64,000 nucleotides of DNA from Pseudevernia furfuracea (lineage: Eukaryota; Ascomycota; Lecanoromycetes; Lecanorales; Parmeliaceae): the NCBI GenBank assembly GCA_022315425.1, contig JAIUPT010000020.1:620001-684000 (forward strand). The letters are read 5' to 3'. Under the pieces are notes generated by a model. The model was given only the letters and a program-made list of their open reading frames with translations, ran no database searches and was not told the origin of the DNA. Both the position numbers and the translations under genes were made by a program. Positions 1 to 11,247 of the stretch are shown in pieces (the stretch's first letter is position 1; every line of letters begins with the position of its first letter).

Positions 1-475
1 CATAGCTCAACATGCTTGGGTACGCCGAAGCTTTGGAAAGATAGAGTCTATGTCACTGTATCCTTCACTACTATATGATCAATCAGTGCAGTTCTAGACT
101 GAAAATCTACTATGACAATCCTGCGACTATACCCTCTGCGACTGCGACTGTTTCGCGCTTAACGACGATTGCCTCGTCTTCAGTAGCATGAAAAAGCTCG
201 AGCACAACGATATTATCCACCACCATTTAGAAAAAATCTGACACAGCAAGTACAACCCTGGCAGCTTCTCCGACGTCTTCCACCGAGACTAGCGCCAAAT
301 GTAATGGGGAGGAGTAGCAATTCAGCGAAGACGACAAAGAACAATGGCTCGGCGAGCTCGGCGAGCCCTACATGTCAGTCCATTAAATCATGCTTCAATC
401 GGCTCATCATCATTTCAATAACCGTCGATTCGAACCCACTACAGCACATGACAATCAGCGCTCCATGACACTCCC
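1..475. other. Intergenic, no gene recognised
   Basis: No open frame of convincing length or composition is visible on either strand. There is a short GCGACT-rich stretch near 120-150. It probably holds the 3' flank of the minus-strand secreted-protein gene that ends at 476. Confidence 0.5.
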
Positions 476-967
476 TCAATACGCCCTAAAACTCCCCCCG
501 CAAACCCGATTGACACCAACAAGGCCAATATAACTTCCTGGCGCATCGACAGCCACGTAATCCCCCGGGCTCAAGTGCCGATCGTACGCCGTGCAAAACC
601 ACCTTGGCGCCGTATCACTCGCGTTCGGCGGAAAAGGCTTTCCAAGGTCGACCTCAAAGCTGAGACATGGTCCTGTGGTCGCGTTGAGAGGCTGATAGGC
701 GACACATTGGTCGAGGCAGGACGTCGCGATGACGGCTTGAGGAGTGGTGATGTTGAGATTATCTGTGAAGAAGACTGTGTGCGCGAGTTCGAAAGCAAGC
801 GCTACCGAGTGCTTTGAGGTCGCGAGAGGGCCGGTGGCGGGCACGATGGTATTGGCGAAATGGGCAGGCGTGGTGCAGCTTGGTTTCGTGGTGTTGGAGG
901 ATGCATGTGCGGAGGGAAAATGGCTGTGTGCGGCTATCGCTAGCAACAAGGTTGAGGCTGACTTCAT
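476..967 (-). CDS. Small secreted cysteine-containing protein, function unknown
   Basis: Single-exon frame of 163 aa read from the ATG at 967. The frame stays open further upstream, but only from this ATG does a signal peptide appear: a Lys after Met, then a hydrophobic run (STLLLAIAA) and a likely cut after SAHA, about residue 22. The mature part has six cysteines (pattern SC, SC, QC, PC, FC, VC) and four possible N-glycosylation sites (NTT, NIT, NAT, NAS). The C-terminal half, with CLDQC, WFC, a Tyr/Asp-rich turn and GVNRVC, looks like a small disulfide-bonded domain. I do not recognise the family. It resembles the many small secreted proteins of plant-associated or saprotrophic fungi, but a role as an effector would be pure guess. 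The next gene, a permease, is on the same strand and ends at 1692. Confidence 0.6.
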   Translation of the reverse strand: MKSASTLLLAIAAHSHFPSAHASSNTTKPSCTTPAHFANTIVPATGPLATSKHSVALAFELAHTVFFTDNLNITTPQAVIATSCLDQCVAYQPLNATTGPCLSFEVDLGKPFPPNASDTAPRWFCTAYDRHLSPGDYVAVDAPGSYIGLVGVNRVCGGSFRAY

Positions 968-1691
968 CGCAACGCGAGGCAAATCGGGTACTGGCAGAGT
1001 GAGATCCTGTGGTGATTGCGGTGTCTTGGCAGGCAAAGTGTTCCGCTGAGGGCAAGGAAGGGTATTCGTCCTTTTTGTGGTACGATGATCTTTCCAATTC
1101 ACGGCATCAGGCGGCAGCCGCGCTCCCCACTGTCGGCCGAACAAGAACGAGACCTGGACCTCGCCGATGTTACATTGTGGGGAGGAACTTCTGCAGGGTC
1201 CATGTTTGACAGGGCTGCATATCCCTCGTGATTTCCTGCACAAATGATAGGAGCGGCTGGTCTTCCAAGCGGATAGGGAAAAAGGGTAGAAATATCACCA
1301 GCGACTCCTCAGTAGACAGAAAATTAGACAAATGTTTTCTACAAAGACAGATGCACAGAGCTCGACATCGTCATAGCCCTACCCACGCTTGAATTCTCTT
1401 CATTCGAGGTCTGACATATTGCGCTTGAAACTGCCGCCAATTTTCACACCATGAAATGGACCACTAGGTCCGACTTCAATGAATTGAAAATCGGATGATG
1501 CTCGAAGCTTTAGTACTAGGAGGCCTGGTTCCACTGAGCAGTACGATTTTCCAAGTACGCCAAGGTGCGATGCAGGGCGACCGTCCACTGAATAGCCATC
1601 ACAGTGAGGAAATCCTTGGGTAGCGCTGAGAGAAATTGGCTCACATATGTCCCAACCGTCAATGTAAACATAGTTAGGCCCGGATGGCATC

Positions 1692-3472
1692 TTACGCTGT
1701 CTGCAACCCCATCCCTCCCGTTCTGACGCCCGCTACGAACACAACCGGGCCCTTGTAATCCCTTCTTCCTTGCACCAAATACGATACTAACGCAATAACG
1801 AGCACGCCACCCCAAATAGCAGGCCCCCAATTTGCAGTACTCGCGTCGACCGGCACGCTGACAGGGAAACAGCTGAACACGAGGGTAATCAGCGAGTAGA
1901 AAAACGCGAATAAGTTGACAGGCAAGCCCCAGCGACCAAGGCTGAAGCGCGCGGGTGGCAGGGTTTCGTGTCGGAAGCGCTTGAGGAGGAGACAGCCAAT
2001 GGAGACCATGTAGGTGCCAAGGAAGGCGATTAGATTGAGCGAGATTATGATGTTGAAGGCTACGGTGCTTCCTAGTTGGATGAGGCAGAGAATGAACGAG
2101 AGGAAAGAAGTTGTGATGACCGCGTTGAAGGGGACATTCTGGTGGTGGTGGACCTTTGGAGAAAACGGGTCAGCAGGGAATGGGAGGGAGAGACCGGGAC
2201 AGACTTTGGAGATCCAGCGGTGGCCTGGCGGGCCTCCATCGCGCGCAAATGCCCAGACTTCTCTAGACGTGGTTGCGAGGGATGTAATGTTTGCAGCTCC
2301 GATAAGAAGTGCCAGGATGAGTGTCAGGGCAACGTTGACGCCCGTCGATCCAGTATTCGTAAATGAATTCTGGAAGGGCGAAGACGCATTGATTGCATCT
2401 TCGAGGCTGCCAACAGTGAATAGCATTGTGATCATCATTGCGAATCCGAGGGCTGCTCATAATTAGCGTAGGCTCATTATGGCTAGCAGAGGCAGAGTAT
2501 ACCTGCGTTAAGGAAATAGCTCACGACCATAGCCCAGGGAATGACCACAGCTGCATCCTTCACTTCCTCGGCTAGACAGGCTCTTAGCTCTTATTGCGGT
2601 ACAGACATGTTGCACCTACCAATATGAACAGCCGCATCTGGTCCCAAATTCGAGAAGAGAATCGTGATCGTCCCTACCAAAAACGCGGTGCCAGTATTAC
2701 TCCAACCGCCTCCATTGACAACCGGTCCAAAAACATCGCTGGCCGAATTCTTCGGCGCCAGTATCCAGAGCGGCACAATCGTTATAACGAATCCGGCCAG
2801 ATGAAACACCAGAGACACAACCTCAATCATAGGCAACAGCCTCGCTCCCCAGGTATTGAAATAGATCGTCATTATGAGGAAGAAGATCATCACCAACGTT
2901 GACTGCCAATTCGTGAAAGTCCAGTTCGGATCGTATACCTCTACGAGCGCTTCAACAAGTGTCGACAGGATGAAATAGCCACTCGCATTGCCCGTAAGCC
3001 ATCCGAGCGCAGACGTCCAGCCAGCAGCATAGCTGAGATATTTCTGATAGCGAGGGGGGCTGAATTCGGATATCCAATGATACTGCCCTCCTGACGTTGG
3101 AGCCATAGACGTCATTTCAGCCATTGTAATGACGACCGAGCCAAAGGCGAAAGCTGTGAAGATGTATTCCCATACAAGTCCGCCAAAGCCTCCATTGATC
3201 AAGCCGCCGGATATGGAGACGAGGATATACTCCCAGGTACAGAGATACATGGAGATGAAGCCAAAGGTAGCTAGAGGGCCGAATACCCTTCTGTACTCTT
3301 GTTTCTTGCCCAGTCGCCGCATGTCACTGCGGTCGAAGATGGTGTGCCAGGGGTTCTGATACGCATCCACAGCTTCAGGCGGCTGTTCTTGCTCAAACGC
3401 TAGAGTTGCATTCTTGAGCTCGATGCCGCCCTGGGGCGACGACAGCGACGCTGAAGGCGACGGAGGTGTCAT
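1692..3472 (-). CDS. APC-superfamily amino-acid/GABA/choline-type permease
   Basis: Plasma-membrane transporter of the amino acid-polyamine-organocation superfamily, in the fungal branch with GABA (Uga4) and choline (Hnm1) permeases. The substrate cannot be read from sequence. Three exons fit: 2620-3472, 2503-2571 and 1692-2452. Introns of 48 and 50 bp have GT..AG ends and keep phase; the product is 560 aa. The N-terminal tail of about 65 residues is cytosolic, then about 12 hydrophobic segments follow, starting with FGPLATFGFISMYL. Family marks are the SGGLINGG loop in TM1, APTSGGQYHW after TM2, NLGPDAAVHI then AEEVKDAA around TM6, and TTSREVWAFARDGG in the loop after TM8. An insert of about 15 residues follows KVCPGL and could hide a missed short intron, although the frame is open. 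It is divergently transcribed from the MFS gene starting at 4355. Confidence 0.9.
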
Positions 3473-4354
3473 TTAGTGATAAAGAGATGAACCAATACAC
3501 TATTGGCATGGAGAGGAAGGAGAATTAAAAAGATTGAGACCTGCAAGGCAGGTCCGTGCAATATGTATGTACATCAGCGCGCGGGATCTGCATATATGTA
3601 GCGAGGGCGGGGAACCGTCTCAGAGAATCCAGACTGCTGCAATGCAAGATAGAGCATGTCTAGCTGCATAGAGTAATGCATGCTTATCTACTCAGCCAAT
3701 AATGGGTCTTGTTGTCATCCCGACCAGGAAACGCCATTGCAATGAAGCTGAACAGCTTGAGTTGACTTAACTACTGAAAGCAGCATCAATAGAGAATCGT
3801 GCTGCGAGGAATATGCGCAAATGGCCCTGGAAAGGACATCCCTGGTTTTGCCACTGTCGCTTATGAATTGCTAGCGATCTATGCGGTGACGATGAGCCGA
3901 TTCCGAGCACCTTCATGCTTATAGACCGGTCCATGGCCACTTTCCATCGGTTCTTCCTTATGGTCTTCATGTCCAACGAGTACTTTAACGAATTCCGGCG
4001 ACAAATCAGCGATTAGCGTTCGGCTTTTCTTTCGGTATTCATAGTTCCAACGGATTGTTCCGATGTCGGCGCAGTTGCTTGCGATCTGCGAGCAAGATTG
4101 AGTCACTTCACGATTAGTTACATCTTCGATTACCAAGCATACAAGAACTTGCGGCTGTATATAACACCATGTTCTCGCTGCCATTGCCATTGCCAGCCCG
4201 GTTTTCAGTCGCTCGAGGACCCGAATTATCACGAGAAAGCCCTGGATAGACAGTACTTGGTTAGGATTTGGAGTAAAAGTTGGCCAGCCTTTCTTTGGCA
4301 AGCCCAATTACATAGGGCCATATAGCCTACACCGGACAGCATCTTCCAGCTAGC
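3473..4354. promoter_or_regulatory. Divergent intergenic region between APC permease and MFS carrier
   Basis: About 880 bp separate two genes transcribed away from each other, so both 5' regions lie here. Open frames inside (for example 3879-4307 minus) have no domain signal and look fortuitous. The sequence around 3540-3600 is AT-rich with TATGTA/CATATATGTA repeats, which could serve the leftward gene. No operator was identified. Confidence 0.4.
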
Positions 4355-5997
4355 ATGCCTAAGAATGCGATTGACTCTACCTTGGCCGACTTGGAGAAAG
4401 ACGTCTGCAATGGCGAGCAAGCTAGCTCATGCAGATCTGACGATGAGGGGCAGTGCAATACCAATTTCCCGGAGACAGCTCCCTCTTCCAAGATAGGAAA
4501 TGATGTCGGAGTCAAGACCATCAACGACCCCAGTCCGGGAGGTGTTCTAGCTAAGGTCCTCAGCAGGACGACTTCCCGTATTTCAATCGATCCCGGACCA
4601 CCGCCTGATGGAGGTCTCACGGCGTGGACTCAAGCTTTAATGGGGCACTTGATTGTGTTCAATACGTGGGGCTACATTAACTCATTTGGTGTCTTTCAGA
4701 CCTATTATGTTGCAACACTGGGTCACCCCCCGTCAGATATATCTTGGGTACGTATTTCCTAAGGAAGGTCTTCTCGTACTGGATCAGGGCTCGTTGAGGA
4801 TGGTTAGTAGTTGTATTAGGTTCAATTCCTATTGGCGCCGGTAAAATGGCGTTGCGGTGCTTTCCTTCTTTAGAGTTGCAATACATTTTACTCCTGCCAT
4901 TAAATTGAATTGCTGCCTTGAAACTGATGCTGATTTGGATTTCCCCACAGGTGGGCTCGGTCCAGATTTTTCTCCTCTTTTTTGTCGGTACTTTCTCGGG
5001 AAGAGCTACAGATTATGGCCTGTTCAGAATGACCTTTCTTATTGGCTCAATCCTGCAGTTGGTCGGAGTCTTCATGACCTCCCTCAGCACCAAGTATTGG
5101 CAACTATTCTTGGCTCAAGGAATTTGCACCGGGCTCGGGAACGGGCTTCTCTTCACCCCAACCCTCTCTCTCCTTTCTACATACTTCAGTACTAAACGAT
5201 CCTTGGCAATTGGTATTGCTGCGGCTGGCAGTGCAACAGGCGGTGTCGTTTTCCCAACAATCGTCCAACAGCTCCTCCCCAAAATTGGCTTCGCCTGGAC
5301 TGTCCGTGTGGTCGGTTTTGTCATGCTAGCATTGCAGATAATAACGCTCACTTTCACGAAACCGCGCCTTCCCCCACGGAAGACCGGGCCCATTGTGGAA
5401 TGGGGAGCTTTCAAAGAGTTGCCCTACGCCCTTTTTGCAACGGCCATGTTCCTCAACTTCTGGGGCCTGTATTTCGCCTTCTATTACATTGGTTCGTTCG
5501 GTCGCAACATTCTCGGTATCAGCCAAAAGGATTCAATCAGCGATCTTCTGATACTGAATGGCGTCGGATTTTTTGGCCGCCTCATTCCTGCCCACCTCGC
5601 AGATCGCTATTTCGGCCCTTTGAATATTATTATTCCCTTTGGTTTCATCTCGAGTCTGCTACTTTATTGTTGGGCAGCAGTCACATCGAAGGGTGGTTTA
5701 GTTGGCTTCGCAGTGATATATGGTCTTTTCGCCTCCGGCATCCAGAGCTTGTTCCCAGCTACATTGGCGGGTCTGACTTCTGATCTCTCGAAGGCGGGAG
5801 TTCGCATGGGCATGATTTTCAGCGTTGTTGGCTTTGCATGTCTGACGGGACCGCCTTTGGCTGGTGCTTTAATAGAGAAAAGAGATGGTTCATATTTGTA
5901 TGCTCAGATGTTTGCTGGGAGTGTTATGATGGGGGGCTGCATGACTCTTGCGGCGTGCAGGGTATCCAAGGTTGGTTGGAAGAGGGCAAGGGTCTGA
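4355..5997 (+). CDS. MFS transporter, monocarboxylate-permease-like
   Basis: Twelve-segment major facilitator of the fungal monocarboxylate-transporter (MCT/Mch) family. Two exons, 4355-4747 and 4951-5997, join in phase 0 to 479 aa. About 80 polar residues precede the family start motif PPDGGLTAW; the N-half then reads NTWGYINSFGVFQTYY, PSDISW, exon junction, VGSVQIFLLFFVGTFSGRATDYG. The motif NGVGFFGRLIPAHLADRYFG lies in the central part. Family members move small acids or related solutes across the plasma membrane, but many fungal paralogues are orphans, so the substrate is unknown. The intron (4748-4950, 203 bp) is several times longer than others in the window and carries a copy of a dispersed repeat at 4803-4840. 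Its neighbours are a permease and an aldehyde dehydrogenase, which hints at nutrient use but does not prove a pathway. Confidence 0.9.
4803..4840 (+). repeat. Dispersed repeat copy A with tRNA-T-arm-like core, inside the MFS intron
   Basis: The stretch shares a core of about 38 bp with 14408-14445, differing at a few positions. Both contain the B-box-like block TAGGTTCRATTCC followed by TATTGGCGC. In this copy the T stem would have one mismatch (TTAGG against CCTAT). It lies inside an unusually long intron, so insertion of the element may explain the intron length. Confidence 0.55.
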
Positions 5998-6072
5998 TGG
6001 GTAATATAGAGACGTGGAGTAATACAGGACAAGAGTTTTCATAATGTGCTGGTCATGCAGAATCCGTGCTTG

Positions 6073-6639
6073 TCAATGACCAACGCAAGAAAACGGTGGA
6101 AGCTTTAGGAAGGTAGTGAGATGGATATGGTAATACACGGAGGCGCTCTCTTCTCCAAGGCCATTGCTACAACCGGGTACACATAGGAGGTAGTTGCATC
6201 TGAACATCTCATCCCATTTAACCCCTGAACAACACTCCACACGAAATGGCATCCCACCCGTATCAATAGTTTTAAATTTCTCCAGAAATGGCATCTGCAA
6301 CTCAAGTCCTTCGGCCACGTCACCGCCTTTAAAGCTCGAGAATCCTCGGTTCGAACGGGGGAAGTGTGCATTCTCCAACCTAGCTCGTCGCAAAGATCGC
6401 GCAACCCTTCCATCGCAGGGATAATTGACCAAACACGAGCCGTGTCGGTGCGATCTTGGGGACTGGTAAGGTTGGGGCTTCGCTGAGCCATCAGAGAGAG
6501 CGCAATGATCGGATCGCGTGTAGAGAGTGTTGCTTGAAATACAAACTCCACAACTTTGCCAGCCAAAGCTTAGACAGCGTTGAGTGCACCTAGCAGCTAG
6601 TGCTGTGGTGGTGAACACACTGAAACAGTGACCAATCAC
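6073..6639 (-). other. Possible degenerate coding fragment, unrecognised
   Basis: Two overlapping minus-strand frames (6105-6566 and 6073-6639) each look protein-like over part of their length: the first up to a segment with GLRDLCDELGW, the second from a segment with GGDVAEGLELQ onward. That is the pattern expected of one old coding sequence broken by a frameshift near 6350. I recognise no domain. It may equally be chance. Confidence 0.2.
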
Positions 6640-6783
6640 GGCTCTTTGGGCGCGTATAACCCTAACTCATGAATTTATTGGCGCTAATCTAATCCGCACT
6701 TCTTTTGCACAAGAGCTCCTGAAGTTTTGAACCAGCTCTACGCAGCTACACCTTTGCCTGACATTAAGTATATTGCCGAAGAC

Positions 6784-8515
6784 ATGGCCGCGATTCCACC
6801 TCTCGAGCTCACTGACCCCAACGTCATCCCGGAAATAGCCAATGATGTCCGCTCAACGTTCCTCACACACAAGACGAGATCACTCGAATTCAGACTGGTC
6901 CAGCTGCGGAAACTCTATTGGGGGCGAGCATTCTTGCGTGTTCTAAGTTGACCGCCATAGCTGACCGTTTTCAGCATGAAGGATAACGCCAATGCCATCG
7001 AGGAGGCCTGCAAGCTCGACCTAGGCAAAGGGGTATTCGAGTCCAACCTTGCGGAGCTCGACTTCTGTACAAAAACACTTATATATGATATCAACAATCT
7101 TGAGAAATGGGCAAAAGATGAAAGTTCGCCGGATGTGCCGTTTGATATGATGGTACTGCGGCCGAAGATTAGGAAGGATCCCTTGGGGACGGTGCTGATC
7201 ATTGGGTCTGTCGCTCTACACATTGGCATATCTCGGCTGAGCAAGTATAGTGCAGCTGACAACTTTATAGGCCCTACAACTTCCCAGTCAATCTCTTGAT
7301 CTGCCCGCTGGCCGGTGCAATTGCAGCAGGAAACACTGTCGTCGTCAAGCCCAGCGAGAACGCACCCAACGTCGCCGTCGTCATGCAGAAGGTGATCGAG
7401 GGCTACCTGGATCGATCCTGCTACCGAGTGGTTCAGGGTGCTATCCAGCAGAGCACAGCTTTACTAGAGCAAAAGTGGGACAAGATTTTCTACACGGGCG
7501 GAGCCACAGTAGGCACCATCATTGCTAAGAAAGCCGCTGAGACTCTCACGCCCGTCACCCTCGAGCTCGGTGGCCGCAATCCAGCTATTGTGACGAAGAA
7601 TGCTGATATGCGATTAGCGGCAAGGAGGCTCCTCTGGGGTAAAGTGCATAATGCAGGACAGGTTTGTATATCGCAGAATTACACATTGATTGATAAGGAA
7701 GTGTTTGACCGCTTCGTCTCGGAGATGAGGAAAGCAATGAAAGAGTATTACCCAAACGGCACACGTGACACGGAAGATTTCGGCCGCATAGTTAACAGCA
7801 GGCAATGGCAACGTGTAAAGAAAATGCTTGATGATAGTCAAGGTCAAATACTGATGGGCGGTGACACGGACGAGAGCGATCGATACATCGAACCGACTGT
7901 CATCAAAATCTCCTCCCTCACGGACAGCTTGATGGTCGACGAGTCTTTTGGCCCTCTCATGCCTTTATTACCCGTCTCCAATCTTGACGAGGCGATCCGC
8001 ATCGCAAATGAAGTTCACGCTACGCCTCTCGCAATGTACCCCTTCGGTAACAAAACGGAAACCGATCGCTGTCTGGCAGAGATCCGCTCTGGTGGCGCGT
8101 CTGTGAATGACGGCTTCATACACGGTTCCCTTCCAACCCTTTCTTTCGGTGGTATTGGGGACTCGGGCCAAGGCGCGTATCGGGGCAAAGCGAGTTTTGA
8201 TTGTTTCAGTCATGCCAGGACCATTACCAGTACACCGGGATGGGTCGAATTCTTGTTGGCGGTGAGATATCCGCCTTACAAGGGAAAGATGAAAATGATA
8301 CAGCGGATGGAGCTGAAGCCGGATTTTGATCGGGAGGGAAAGGTGAAACTCAGTTTGGTGAGGTTTATACTGGGTCTGGGCGCCGCGAGTAAGACAGGAG
8401 GACTAGTTCGCTATCTGGTAGTATTGCTAGGTGAGTAACGAGGACTGGCTCATATGGGGGTTGGTGCTGACACGCCATAGGGGCCGTGGGTTTGAAGCAG
8501 TACTTTGCAATTTGA
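6784..8515 (+). CDS. Fatty aldehyde dehydrogenase (ALDH3 / Hfd1-like)
   Basis: NAD(P)-dependent oxidation of long-chain aldehydes to acids. The family includes yeast Hfd1, fungal beta-apo-4'-carotenal oxygenases and mammalian ALDH3A2. Four exons, 6784-6923, 6975-7205, 7271-8430 and 8481-8515, give 521 aa, the usual length. The first intron (6924-6974) must use a GC..AG pair to keep phase and join LYWG to MKDNANA. Catalytic features are present: PYNFP, the nucleotide loop FYTGGATVG, the general base Glu in LELGG, and the nucleophile Cys in AGQVCISQNY. The C-terminus ends in a hydrophobic stretch (LVRYLVVLLGAVGLKQYF) completed by the tiny last exon; this fits the tail anchor by which Hfd1/ALDH3A2 enzymes sit on ER, lipid-droplet or mitochondrial membranes. 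The start is the first in-frame ATG. Confidence 0.92.
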
Positions 8516-9241
8516 TTGTGCGGCTGGACATGGTCCAAGGCAGCTGTAAGTGTACGAGTATGTGGGGATTATTGTTGAGACAATTCTCTGGAAGCGGTGT
8601 ATTCATCGGGAGACGAATTAATGACATTGAATGATTTATGCAACAGTGAGCCAGCCTTTGTGCCCGTCGACTGTGTTGCAGATTCCGTAGGCGGTTTACT
8701 GAATAGGACCCGCGACGAAGTAAAAGCAAGAAGGAAACACGGTCGAAATCGGCATCGAACCAATATTTAGGCTCACAAAAGATCGAAAAGACTCTGCTTG
8801 ATCATGTGAATGTTGCAAACCTACCAATCTAATTTTCATGAAGAAATAGTAAATACATCAAGTACAGAGAGATTGAAAATCCGAACTTGTATCCGCTATA
8901 ATACCTCGGTGAGACCGGCCAGTGAAGGTACCACGCGCCCAGATGGGCACAACGTTGCCTGAGATAGTCTCAAGCCGGTCTGTACTGCAGACTGGCAGAA
9001 AAAGTCAGTCAACACGCTCCACTATCAGCTGATGCCACCTTCCGTCTGCCAAGCACAATGACTCTGCATATCCTTCAAACCACCTTACATTAGGGATATA
9101 CAGATCGATAACCATGTAGACTGAGGACTTATCGCACGGAATAAATCACGGAAAGAAGCGCTGTCAATCATCCACCGATTCCGTTCGAGGAAATCGGGAG
9201 ACAGCTCGAAGCCGGGAAACGAAACCACTCTGAAAGGCGGC
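8516..9241. other. Intergenic, nothing recognised
   Basis: Sequence after the aldehyde dehydrogenase. Short frames on both strands have no domain signal and I see no repeat or RNA gene. Confidence 0.45.
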
Positions 9242-9475
9242 CGCCGTATCCTCACGCGGGTAAAACTCGCACTTCTGCCTTGGGCAAGAACTCTCGTGGT
9301 TTCCGTCACTCTAAGCCATGTCGATACCGACGAAGGTATACGTGGTGCCGGCTACGCGTCCCTTCCTCAAAGCCGCTACGACCGTGGTACCAGAGCACAG
9401 GCACTTGAGGAACCGATCTTGGATGACAAGCTCGGCGGTGAGTCCCTCTGTATAGAAATTGATCGATTGTATCAA
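9242..9475 (+). pseudogene. Fragment resembling the N-terminal domain of enolase-superfamily (mandelate racemase/MLE) enzymes
   Basis: One open frame of about 78 codons matches the usual N-terminal capping domain pattern: a basic strand, then VVSVTLSHVDTDEGIRGAGYA (typical form: V.V.TDDGI.G.GE), then a segment with LEEPIL, LGGE and IDRLYQ (typical form: I.G.DP..IE.LY). There is no suitable ATG, no barrel domain follows, and stops occur soon after. I read it as the remnant of a lost sugar-acid dehydratase or racemase gene. The match is by motif only. Confidence 0.35.
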
Positions 9476-10559
9476 CCAAGATGTCAGTCTGTCAGTCTCC
9501 TTGGGGATTGTGATATGGATTCTGTGGGAAGAAAGCCAATCCGTATCAAGTGAGAGTACGAATGTCTCCGCGTGATGTTGGTTACTTATTCCTTGAACAT
9601 TATCCCGACAGCCTGATTCGAGATCGGATGTTCCCAGAGGACCTGAGCATCGTGAACGGAAAACGGGATTCTTGGACTAGGCACGGGATATCTTGAGAAT
9701 CTTTGCCTTGAATAATCGCGATTGTCTCTCAACGAAGAGGGGGGTGGGGGGGGGGGGGGGGGGGTAAAAGAAGTCTGGTGGTACGATGATGTTGGTAGAC
9801 TGTGCGGATATATGTCGTGCGCAATGTCAGACGAGGTTTGGCAAGATCATGAGTGTGATAGAACTTTAGTTCTTTAGGAAATGACCTGACAAAAGGATCT
9901 TGAGCGTCGAATTCGAGGCTGCACAACTCTATCGCGATGCATTCGTTGGCGATTCCGCGCGCACGGCGCAATTTAGATATGCTAGACGGAGTTCGCGGTA
10001 ATCGTGTCTAAGGTCATTATGTCGCTGGAGTGAGTCGGGTCCGCAGAGAAGTTCGATTTCCAAGCCCCTGTGAGTCATGAAGTACGGGCGTCTAGTCAGA
10101 GCACGGTGCTTGACTGGGATGATCTCCTCGGCTCCTCTGGATGCATAGGGTGACGATGCTAATATTTCACCTTCGCCCTAAGTAAGAGCTGTATCCCATG
10201 GCTCCATTTCGTGCCTGCCTCCATCTACTCAAAGTCACAGAACACAACAGCTGGCGGAGCCAAGAGCTCTTGAAGCGTCCATCCTCTGCTAAACCATCTA
10301 CGCCTGCCGAAAGCTTCTGGTCTGGAAGTATCGTCCAGGTGACTCCAACATAAATCAGCTAAGTAGACGTAGCAGACCTCTCGCCCGCTCGTACCATTGA
10401 TACATTGAACTGATGGCTTCGGAAAGCTCGGCGCTACTCGTTTTTGTCAACACAACAAGTATCGACCCAGACGTATTCCCAGTATTTTCCCTTCGGACGA
10501 TGTCTACTCTCTCTTATTCGATTGCAAATCGTTTGTCTATTACTTCTTTACTAACGGCC
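9476..10559. other. Intergenic with a 19-bp poly-G tract
   Basis: No gene is recognised. A run of 19 G lies at 9746-9764, preceded by GGGGGGT. Such a tract could form a G-quadruplex on the + strand, but it is also a common place for length errors in assemblies. Confidence 0.5.
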
Positions 10560-10960
10560 TAAAGCTATCACCGAAGTTGTTTATCATTACAGAAGAACTG
10601 TCTATAATATTCAGGAAAGCCTCTTTATGTATTACTCGTCGTTTTAAGTCTCAATTTCGATCTAAGAGAGCTTCTCGTGCACTTCACAAAGCCGCGGAAG
10701 AATCTCTTGTTATGAATCTCGAAGATTAGTCCTGGGCCCTACAGAAAGAGATGGTCTGGTTTCTCTGGGAGGATACATCTTTGAGGCGGATATACAGGGA
10801 TTGGAACGGAGGCTTCATGAAGACGGTGTGCAGGATTACGCGGAAGATTAGTCATTATTATAGAATAGAAGCTTCCTACAAACAGCGCAATTCTTATTAA
10901 ATGGGGGAAGAATCGCCTTTTTACTACTATCCACAGTGAGCGCGAGGCGATTTTCTCAGC
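10560..10960 (+). pseudogene. Relic of a Tc1/mariner-IS630-type DDE transposase
   Basis: Broken frames on the + strand carry pieces typical of the helix-turn-helix part of fungal IS630-like transposases: VVYHYRRTVYNIQ near 10575, then a segment with AAEESLVMNLED and ALQKEMVWFLWE around 10690-10770. Between the last two pieces an in-frame TAG (10727-10729) stands where a Gln (CAG) would be natural. No intact catalytic domain or terminal repeats were found. The region around it is AT-rich and has frameshifts. Confidence 0.5.
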
Positions 10961-11247
10961 GCCAAGAAATGCAGAGCTTTCTGCATACGCTAATAAATCC
11001 TTCCGAAGGGACCCTGGAAATCCACTAGCATCCTCGCATCCAATTATTATCAAAGAAATCCGAATCAACTGTATCGCGAAAAGCACGCAATCATGCAAGA
11101 GCATGCTTGCCCCCCTCTTTTCCCTTCCAATCACAAGAATCAACATGATCTTGATAACACCTCTCCATCAATCTACATATTCTCGACTTCCATCATCGCT
11201 TACCCATCCGGTCGTCCCTGCATCCTTGAGTGAAGGGTTTCAACAAC

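Noticed and set aside
1400..1690. 96-codon minus-strand frame just after the APC permease stop
   Set aside because: It starts two bases after the permease stop, inside its 3' UTR, with no domain, signal peptide or promoter of its own.
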